Assembly: GCA_032622095.1 (NCBI GenBank)
Contig: CP136066.1
Location: 167,534,664 to 167,598,663, forward strand
DNA from: Siphonodentalium dalli
Taxonomy: Eukaryota > Mollusca > Scaphopoda > Gadilida > Siphonodentaliidae
Length of the DNA: 64,000 nucleotides
Reading direction: 5' to 3'
The position numbers were made by a program, and so were the translations under genes. Below, piece by piece: positions 57,425 to 64,000 of the stretch (position 1 is its first letter; each line of letters opens with the position of its first letter). Below the pieces are notes generated by a model. It made no database searches. It saw nothing but the letters and a program-made list of their open reading frames with translations, and had not been told where the DNA came from.

Positions 57425-57603
57425 GGAGAGGTTTGAGAGCGACACCCACCCCTTCAAATCAATATCTATGTCCACATATAATATGCAGTTGATTTACTCG
57501 AGGCTATTGTAAGGAAGGGGGAGGAGAGAGCTACACCCTCCTCTACAAACCAACCTCTATTTCCGCATATAATATAATATGCAGTCGATTCACTGAAAGC
57601 TAT
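57425..57603. repeat. ~95-bp tandem duplication
   Basis: Two units sharing GGGAGGGAGAG../GGGGGAGGAGAG, CATATAATATGCAGT and CGATTCACT/TGATTTACT. A further direct repeat pairs 57606-57650 with 58092-58134 (GCTGTCCAAAGTCATCAC). Confidence 0.6.
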
Positions 57604-58189
57604 GCTAAGCTGTCCAAAGTCATCACTTGTTGGATATACATGTACTGGTAGGGCCAAAAAAAAAACTTCTGTTTCTGATAACATTGGGATAATTTTCCAG
57701 ACAGGCAGGCAGGGATTTTTTTTGTTTACATTTTTTTCCCCCTAATATAAAACATTTCAGCCGTAAGTGATATAACAGTGTAGTCATTGTCCCATGGAAT
57801 ATGGTAGATCCATGTATTGAAAATGAGCCAAGCATTGAATAAAAACATGCTGTCCCTTTAATTGATTCACTCTGCAGTAAGATCTCTACCAACGTTGAGC
57901 TTAATAACCAACTTATTTTTGCTTTTGGGATTGTGAAAAAATGATAAATATTCACATTGACACTCTAACAGGTACACTGTAGCTATATATAGACTAGCCT
58001 TCTGGAGAACATTGAAAAACAAATTTGAGGCAGTCAAGAAAATCTCAGCCAGGCAGGGTATCTGAAAAGAAGAGGTATTTTCTTTTTGGCCTAAGCTGTC
58101 CAACGTCATCACATGTTGGATATACCGGTAGTACATGTAATTGGACTTTTGTGGTTAGACTGAAATTGGGCCTTTTGTTTTCTCTTCAG

Positions 58190-58453
58190 ATAAGTTTCCA
58201 ATATCCCGACTACAAGAGACTTAACATGTCGGATCCCGGATATCTCAGCAATAAGGAGAAAGGTCTTATGGGTTTCATGTGTGAAGAATGCGGAAAAGAG
58301 TTCAGGAGAAAGGAGGATTGTAAAAGACACTCGTACACTCATAAGCTACAGAAACCATTCCAGTGTTCTTGTTGTTATAAATCGTTCACAATGAAATACC
58401 GTCTTCTCAAACATATGAGACGCTATCACCCTGGAATTGTAGAACTTGTATAA
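58190..58453 (+). CDS. ZE12: terminal exon with a decayed first finger and two intact fingers (87 aa)
   Basis: The acceptor TTTTGTTTTCTCTTCAG ends at 58189; it opens ISFQYPDYKRLN in phase 0. It aligns without gaps to the first finger of ZE13, but both cysteines are Tyr (Y5, Y8) and the first His is Asn (N21), so finger 1 cannot bind zinc in the normal way. Finger 2 starts at C31 (MCEECGKEF, helix RKEDCKR); finger 3 (FQCSCCYKSF) follows the linker KLQKPFQ and ends HMRRYHPGIVELV. The frame is fully open, so this is loss of one finger, not a dead exon. Two damaged copies of its 3' end lie just downstream. A TA-flanked MITE begins 20 bp after the stop. Confidence 0.85.
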   Translation: MSFQYPDYKRLNMSDPGYLSNKEKGLMGFMCEECGKEFRRKEDCKRHSYTHKLQKPFQCSCCYKSFTMKYRLLKHMRRYHPGIVELV

Positions 58454-58472
58454 AATCTACAAGCTTCAGAAC

Positions 58473-58648
58473 TACAGTAATGCCCTAAATAATCGACTCC
58501 TTAACCACAGCATAATTATAGGTAATTTTTCAGGATTTAGTGAGAGCTTTCCGATGAATGTCAACAAACCATATTTCCGACTAAATCCTGAAAAGTTACC
58601 CATAATTCTGCTGTGGTTAAGGAGTCGATTATTTAGGGAATTATTGTA
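58473..58648. mobile_element. CAGTAATGCCC MITE after ZE12
   Basis: Both termini; left-centre deleted. It lies between ZE12 and the broken ZE12 duplicates. Confidence 0.8.
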
Positions 58649-58675
58649 TTCCAGTCTGCATGTTATAAATTAATT

Positions 58676-58720
58676 ATGAGATGTTGTCATCCTGGAATCT
58701 TAGAACATGTATAAATTCTA
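58676..58720 (+). pseudogene. Decayed copy of the ZE12 3' end, fragment 1
   Basis: The stretch encodes RCCHPGILEHV then a stop, closely matching the ZE12 C-terminus (RRYHPGIVELV), and the bases just after the stop also match (ATAAATTCTA against ATAAAATCTA). Nothing of the fingers upstream of this point is retained, so it is a fragment of a partial duplication. It begins immediately after the TA-flanked MITE. Confidence 0.6.
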
Positions 58721-58727
58721 ACGTAGT

Positions 58728-58840
58728 GACAGAAACCGTTAGTGTTCATTGTGTTATAAATCCTTCACAATAATATACCGTCTTCACAAAGACATGAGAA
58801 GCTATCACCCTGGAATCGTACAACTTGTATAGAATCTACA
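58728..58840 (+). pseudogene. Decayed copy of the ZE12 third finger, fragment 2
   Basis: The nucleotides starting CAGAAACCG match the ZE12 region encoding QKPFQCSCCYKSF to the stop. A 2-base deletion in the Phe-Gln codons breaks the frame. After it, CSLCYKSFT..., HPGIVQLV and TAG can still be read. The first His of the finger is also altered (HKD..). There is no acceptor before it. Best read as a broken tandem duplicate of the ZE12 3' end. Confidence 0.7.
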
Positions 58841-58953
58841 GTCAGAAAAACAAATTCAGACACGCATGATACTTATTGACCTTTGGCCATTTTTGGGACC
58901 CAAAGTGTTTTCCATTTTAGCAAGTTTTTTCCAACCATTTTTTGACACCCACA

Positions 58954-58968
58954 CCCCCCCCCCCCCCC

Positions 58969-59024
<56 letters not shown>
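58954..59024. repeat. Poly-C tract
   Basis: About 70 nt of almost pure C. It could form i-motif or G-quadruplex on the other strand. A short G run at 26371-26390 and another at 33246-33256 are similar but smaller. Confidence 0.9.
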
Positions 59025-59025
<1 letters not shown>

Positions 59026-59377
59026 CAGAAACACAAAATCAAAATTTTAAAGAAGAATATAATTTTCACCACTTACTGTCTTGTTTCCTGACAGCTACCA
59101 TAACTACCTATCACAGGTTGATGTATGTGATTAGCTCAGTTTGACATTTCAGTGATTGATTATGCAACATGTCCATGCATTTTATGTTCGGAGTGACATA
59201 AACTGACAAATACCGGATATTTAGTAATTTTACGACAAGAAACAATCTATACTGACTGTCTAAATGTAGTTTTGATGTTAAAATTACATTAATATCTCTA
59301 ACTTTTAAGGCCAAAAATAGTTGAAAGTGTGGAGGAAATTGCTTTTGGGTCCTCTTGACCACCCACTCACCACCTTA

Positions 59378-59581
59378 TACAGCAATGCCCAAAATAATCG
59401 ACTCCTTAACCACAGCAGAATTATGGGTAATTTTTCAGGATTTAGTCGGAAACATCGCTTGTTGCCATTCATCGGAAAGCTCTCCAATGAATGGCAACAA
59501 GCCATATTTCTGACTAAATCCTTAAAAATTACCCATAATTCTGCTGTGGTTAAGGAGTCGATTATTTAGAGCATTATTGTA
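59378..59581. mobile_element. CAGTAATGCCC MITE before ZE13
   Basis: Both termini; ends 99 bp before the ZE13 exon. Confidence 0.8.
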
Positions 59582-59680
59582 CATGCTTGGAAAAAAATTG
59601 TTTGGCACCCCCTGCAGGGAATGGAAAAAGCAATGACTGAAAACATTTGTCTGAAATCCGCCGTTTTGTTTTCTCTTCAG

Positions 59681-59947
59681 GTAATGATCAAATGTCCAAA
59701 CTGCGAGAGATGTTACATGTCGGAGGCGGGATTCCTCAGGCACAAGGATTACTGTCATCTGCCCAATTTATTCCCATGCGAAGAATGTGGGCGGCATTTT
59801 GTTAGAAAGAAAGACTATATAAGGCACATGTATACTCACAGAGAGCAGAAACCCTTCCAGTGTCCCGGCTGTTCAAGCTCGTTCATACAGAAATTTCAAC
59901 TCAATACACACTTGAGACGCTATCACCCAGAAATTCTGACTCTCTGA
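59681..59947 (+). CDS. ZE13: three-finger C2H2 terminal exon (88 aa)
   Basis: The acceptor TTTTGTTTTCTCTTCAG is nearly identical to that of ZE12 and ends at 59680. It opens VMIKCPNCERCY in phase 0. Finger 1 C5-C8-H21-x4-H26, helix SEAGFLR, without the YHHS signature. Finger 2 (FPCEECGRHF) helix RKKDYIR. Linker HREQKPFQ. Finger 3 (CPGCSSSF) ends HLRRYHPEILTL, then TGA. It is the intact sister of ZE12: same fingers 2-3 layout, same RRYHP ending and same splice site, so the two arose by duplication. A TA-flanked MITE ends 99 bp before the exon. Confidence 0.9.
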   Translation, partial: VMIKCPNCERCYMSEAGFLRHKDYCHLPNLFPCEECGRHFVRKKDYIRHMYTHREQKPFQCPGCSSSFIQKFQLNTHLRRYHPEILTL

Positions 59948-60275
59948 CATTTTCAGGGTTAACACATTCACTGCCGAATACAAGTTATCTCGTACTTTTT
60001 GCATGTAATTGGATGGGTGTAGGCAGTGAATATGTTATAGGGACCCAAGGCACTTGCAGTGGGTAATTGTGTAAAAAATATCAGTCTGTAAAACATCACC
60101 AATAATAGAAGAACACTTGGAGGAATAGATAAAACATTGTTCGTCCGTTTACTAGCCCAAATTAGAGGTAAAATTCGAATTTGGGTTCTGCTTGCCAATT
60201 TTCACCAGAGTTGTGGCTCTTTGTTGGAATTAGAACTGGCCTTCTTTGACACACCTAGCAATGCTCTTGTTGGTA

Positions 60276-61607
60276 TATGAACCCCCGCTGATGGCTAGTT
60301 GTCTGGTTCTAATTAATTTAATCCTAGTCACCATGATCCAATGGTCCGATGGTTTCGACCATTAACATATATCATGATATGAAGATGTCATGCGTTCAAA
60401 TCCTGCTTGCTGCCGTTTAGCAGTACCAGAGCTGTTAAGTTTCACATATTGTATGTGAGACTCCCGGATAATTCGGCAAATACGGATAACTTCCAATTTC
60501 TCCCGGATTCAGCAAAACCCGGCAGTCAAAATCCCCAAAAATGATGTTATTGCCACTGTACAGTTTGTAATGCATACGTTTACTTATGTCTGTGACCAAT
60601 CTTTATCAGAGTCAGAGTTGTCTATCTTATCAACATTCACATTCACATAATTTTACGGAGTTAATGCACAAAACATATAACTTGTATCTATAAAACAATT
60701 GAATTCACTGTTAATACGGTACATCAATTGTTTCCATGAAATGTGTCTTCACATGTCATGCAATATGAGATATAAATTTTAATACTGTGCCATATGTAGA
60801 CAAAAATTGCCACAAAATAGTCCCATGCAAATCTGACAAATATTTGGGAAACTCATCATTGATGGACCGGTTTGAACACTATTCTGGTATTACAGTATGT
60901 GATCAGGCAATTTTTTAGTTCTCAAAATCCTTGTTGCACCTCCATTTCTCTGATTTTACAAGAATCTTATTAAAATCGGTGTGTGACAGAGGTGATTATT
61001 GGTAAGATAGACCACTCTTGTTGAGATTGTTCTGAGACATCTGAATCATCTTGGGTATCTAGTCCATTATTGGTGGCTTTTTTTGAATTTATATTACCAT
61101 AATCTGTAGATTAATTAGCTTTTTAAATATTCAGCTCTTTGATGACTGAATTATTTTATAATTAAAAATATGTTGCTAACCATGTCTGTTTATTTTAATA
61201 CCATTGGCTATATTATATAGTTACTTCTTTATGATGTTGCTGCATGTAACTTACTTATTTTGTAGTCTGAAATCTATAGGAGGGTGTCACCACATTCCTC
61301 CATCCAACCCCCACCCCTCCCCACTTTTGGTATGCAGGATACAGGCCATTTTCATGTGTTACGCAGGTACTCGAGATTCATATGCCCAATTCATGTATTT
61401 GGAAGATATGTGGTCGAAAAATTACACGTGCACACATTTATAGTACAAAATTTGGATTATTATCCAGCCCAAATGATATATTTTGATGTTATTCAGTCCA
61501 ACACATCTTGATATGTTGAAGTTATGGAGATTAATTTAGTAAATGTGTGAATCTATGATATTAGCATATAATAACTACGGTAAGTATGTATTCCATATTC
61601 TCTTAAA
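60276..61607. other. Unassigned stretch
   Basis: Between ZE13 and ZE14. No zinc-finger pattern, MITE or tandem array seen before the 31-bp minisatellite. Confidence 0.5.
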
Positions 61608-61845
61608 TGGTATACAGGATTCACCCCTCTCTGTTAACTGGTATACAGGATTCACCCCTCTCTGTTAACTGGTATACAGGATTCACCTCTCTCTGTTAAC
61701 TGCATGGTATACAGGATTCACCCCTCTCTGTTTACTGGTATACAGGATTCACCCCTCTCTGTTAACTGGTATACAGGATTCACCCCTCTCTGTTAACTGG
61801 TATACAGGATTCCCCCCTCTCTGTTAACTGGTATTCAGGATTTAG
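61608..61845. repeat. 31-bp minisatellite, seven to eight units
   Basis: The unit TGGTATACAGGATTCACCCC..TCTGTTAAC is repeated from 61608. One unit has a 4-bp insertion (CTGCATGG). It is about 630 bp before ZE14. Confidence 0.85.
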
Positions 61846-61911
61846 GGGGGGTAATAGTAGGGAAGGCATGACCCCCTCCAATATAAAAAGATGGGATAAG
61901 AGACCCACATT

Positions 61912-62362
61912 TAAATGTCCTCAAATGAGTTAAATTTTTGAATCACCCGATCACATTATTTTCAACATATTCCATATTATATACCATTGGAAATAGGAAG
62001 TTCCAAAACATTGTATAACGATTTATCTGGTCGAATAAACTGTTTTTTTGTCAAGGTACTGGTGTGTGTTCTGTGCTTAATTTCGGTATGCTCTGTACTG
62101 GCAGATTATTATTCTCAATGGAAGAGGGGTAACTCTATCTTTTAGTTGTGAATTATGATGCATTCTGGGGGTAAATAATGGCAGAAATCTTGGGGTGAAT
62201 CTGAGAATCTGTTATTACTTGGTAAACACAATTAGGCCCACAGCTGTTCTTTATTCTGGTGGAATATATATATATTTTTGTTCCTTTTCCAAATGGTATA
62301 TAATATGAAATATGTTGTGTATAATATGATCTGGGCATTTGAAAATTAAGTCGGGCTTTAAA
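61912..62362. mobile_element. AGGCCCACTTAAT-type repeat before ZE14
   Basis: Reverse-orientation relative of 17323-17771 (shared GAATTATGATGCATTCTGGG and CACAGCTGTTC). It ends about 115 bp before ZE14. Confidence 0.6.
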
Positions 62363-62475
62363 AAAAATTTAACTTAAAATTTTTGAATGTGTGCTGTATC
62401 ATGATATGAATTTTATGAAAATAAAAGTGTTGTGAAATCTGATAATCTTGATTTAATTTTTTATTTCCTCTACAG

Positions 62476-62781
62476 GGTTTGATAACATGCTCGGAGTGCG
62501 GGCGATCTTATTCCACAAAGGGAAGTTTTCTTATGCACAGAAAGTATCACCATTACCCAGACTCTCACCCATGCGATATATGTGGCCGCGTGTTCAAGAA
62601 ACGGAGTGACGTAAGAAGACATCTCTACACGCATTCGGATCAGAAACCTTATCCCTGTTCATACTGCGCCAGGTCCTTCTGTCAGAGAAATCAACTCAAA
62701 TCTCATCTGCTCCATAAGCACCCAGAAGTCACTGATATCGAAAGCCTACTAAACCCAGTCGCATCAAAAGAAACTCCCTAA
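62476..62781 (+). CDS. ZE14: three-finger C2H2 terminal exon (101 aa)
   Basis: The acceptor TTTTTTATTTCCTCTACAG ends at 62475. It opens GLITCSECGRSY in phase 0. Finger 1 helix TKGSFLM with KYHHYP, closest to ZE11; finger 2 (HPCDICGRVF) helix KRSDVRR; linker SDQKPYP; finger 3 (CSYCARSF) helix QRNQLKS ending HLLHKHPE. A tail of about 18 residues (TDIESLLNPVASKETP) ends at TAA 62779-62781. It is the last recognisable member before the window ends; whether further ZE exons lie beyond 64000 cannot be seen. Confidence 0.9.
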   Translation, partial: GLITCSECGRSYSTKGSFLMHRKYHHYPDSHPCDICGRVFKKRSDVRRHLYTHSDQKPYPCSYCARSFCQRNQLKSHLLHKHPEVTDIESLLNPVASKETP

Positions 62782-64000
62782 TTTCAGGAAGAGTGTTCCA
62801 ATCCTCGAAATTGGCCATGGGGAAATGCCGTGCTAACATGCCATGGCATTAAATTTGCCGTGGGACATTTTTCGTAATTTCCTGGTGTCTCACTCGATCA
62901 GACAATCGATGGGCCATTTAAAAATATTTTGGGCCATTTATATTTTAGGAATTCAAAACTAAGTAACACTAAAACTATTGGTTGTATTATTGTATGTTAA
63001 CAGAATATACATGTAACATGAATTTATAGATATAAGATATTTATAGAGGTTAGTTAATTGGTTATCACTAACATCAGTTGTGTGAATAGATGTGTAGTCT
63101 CCAGGATTTAATCTGGATCGTCATATGGGAAGAGACTTTTGGTCTTTCGGCGAATTCTCACCTTGTCGTATATTGCTCAATTATTTAAATCGTAGACACA
63201 TGCATCGTGAAAATGACCAAGATGTGGGAGTTCTTTGTTCTTACAGTTAATCTGGTTACTGTGTATTAATTCACCTTTCCGCCAGCGCCTGATAACCTCG
63301 CCCACGGCTAATTATTTCATAGAGCTAGCTGCGGTAAGACAATTAAACAAGTGGTAAATATGAGTTAAACTGTGAAGCCTCGTATAGGAGCTCTGTTGGA
63401 TTTGCCGGATTATTTCGATAAATTCTTTTTTACTTCGGTGGATACATCTTTAAAATCCCGTCAGTAAAGTTTCAGATAATATAGCGAAGGTCATATATAT
63501 ATGATCACAACATGTCAATAAATAAATTGCAACATAAACTGGTTGTTGGAGCGAAATGTCCCCGAAGCCAGAGGGAAAATTAAAGTTCAGACCAGGTCGA
63601 TTTCGAGGTTGATTCAACGACTATTTTCGATGGTCACTTCTCTTGTCAAGTGCAATAATAATCATATCTTTCTATACTAATGCTGCGTTAGTTTGTGAAT
63701 ATACTGCTGGACTGTATGTAATCCACCGCATATTTGCCGAAACTACGAACTGTTTGTGGAAAATATTATATGTATATCCGATCCGCAAATTCCTCTGATT
63801 ATTATTAACGAGTGATCTTGGTGTTTATCTAAATTTAAACGTCATGCCCACAACGTTTAGAACGTTTGTCTCGCACCACCCCCCCCCCCATTCGGAGATT
63901 ATGCGTGACGTCAAGTCTGCTCATGGCGTTTCCCTAATTGTAAAGTATTAAAATAGAGTGTTCATAACGGGATTTTGGAGTTAAAATGACGATTTAAACT
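62782..64000. other. 3' flank of ZE14 to window end
   Basis: 62806-62888 shares CCATGGGGAAA/CCATGGCATT words with 44635-44735, a small dispersed repeat. A C-run lies near 63880. No further zinc-finger exon or other gene seen. Confidence 0.5.

Noticed and set aside
58866-59144. Proline-rich open frame
   Set aside because: It is the poly-C tract read as Pro codons.
1-64000. BTB/POZ domain or other shared 5' exon within the window
   Set aside because: No frame on either strand shows a BTB-like or other recognisable upstream domain. It is expected before position 1, but this is inference.
1-64000. CRISPR arrays, prokaryotic operons, rRNA or tRNA genes
   Set aside because: The regular repeats are minisatellites or transposon cores without spacer structure. 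No tRNA cloverleaf or rRNA segment was recognised. The GGTTCGATT near 20449 alone is not a tRNA B-box context.

Overview
This is intron-rich, AT-rich eukaryotic DNA. I infer a mollusc, probably a bivalve, from the abundant TACATGTA-type words, the TTAA- and TA-flanked MITEs, and 'pearl'-like elements (inverted ends around a core of ~165-bp tandem repeats). No species can be named from the sequence alone. There are no prokaryotic features.

The only protein-coding signal I trust is a one-directional array of 14 C2H2 zinc-finger exons (called ZE1-ZE14 here), all on the + strand, from 5857 to 62781. Each has the same design: a polypyrimidine tract and CAG acceptor, an exon that starts exactly on a codon boundary (phase 0), the first zinc-binding Cys usually 5 residues in, two or three fingers, then its own stop codon. 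None has a start codon of its own or any 5' domain. This is the architecture of mutually exclusive 3'-terminal exons, known from the insect BTB zinc-finger loci lola and mod(mdg4). Shared 5' exons (by analogy a BTB/POZ domain) would lie upstream of this window and be spliced to one ZE at a time. ZE1-ZE8 encode two fingers; ZE9 and ZE11-ZE14 encode three; ZE10 is a five-finger outlier. In ZE1-ZE9 the first finger is almost constant in its DNA-contact helix (T-x-G-S pattern), while the second varies at helix position +3 (S, D, N or H). The array therefore looks like a set of interchangeable DNA-reading heads. ZE12 has lost the zinc ligands of its first finger, and degenerate copies of its 3' end follow it.

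The rest is repeats. 1-490 is the end of a pearl-like element. 1249-3950 holds TTAA MITE pieces and minisatellites. 5.1-20.1 kb carries ZE1-ZE7 among MITEs and a 1.17-kb element with 65-bp inverted ends and 9-bp target duplications. 20-36.9 kb carries ZE8-ZE11 with many TA- and TTAA-flanked palindromic MITEs. 37-57.4 kb has no ZE exon and is mostly repeats: four full pearl-like elements, a four-level nest of insertions, and a nearly perfect 4443-bp tandem duplication whose breakpoints lie inside two of the elements. 57.4-62.8 kb carries ZE12-ZE14. Repeats lie within about 100 bp of many ZE acceptors. In ZE3 and ZE4 the branchpoint/polypyrimidine module is itself amplified as a minisatellite.
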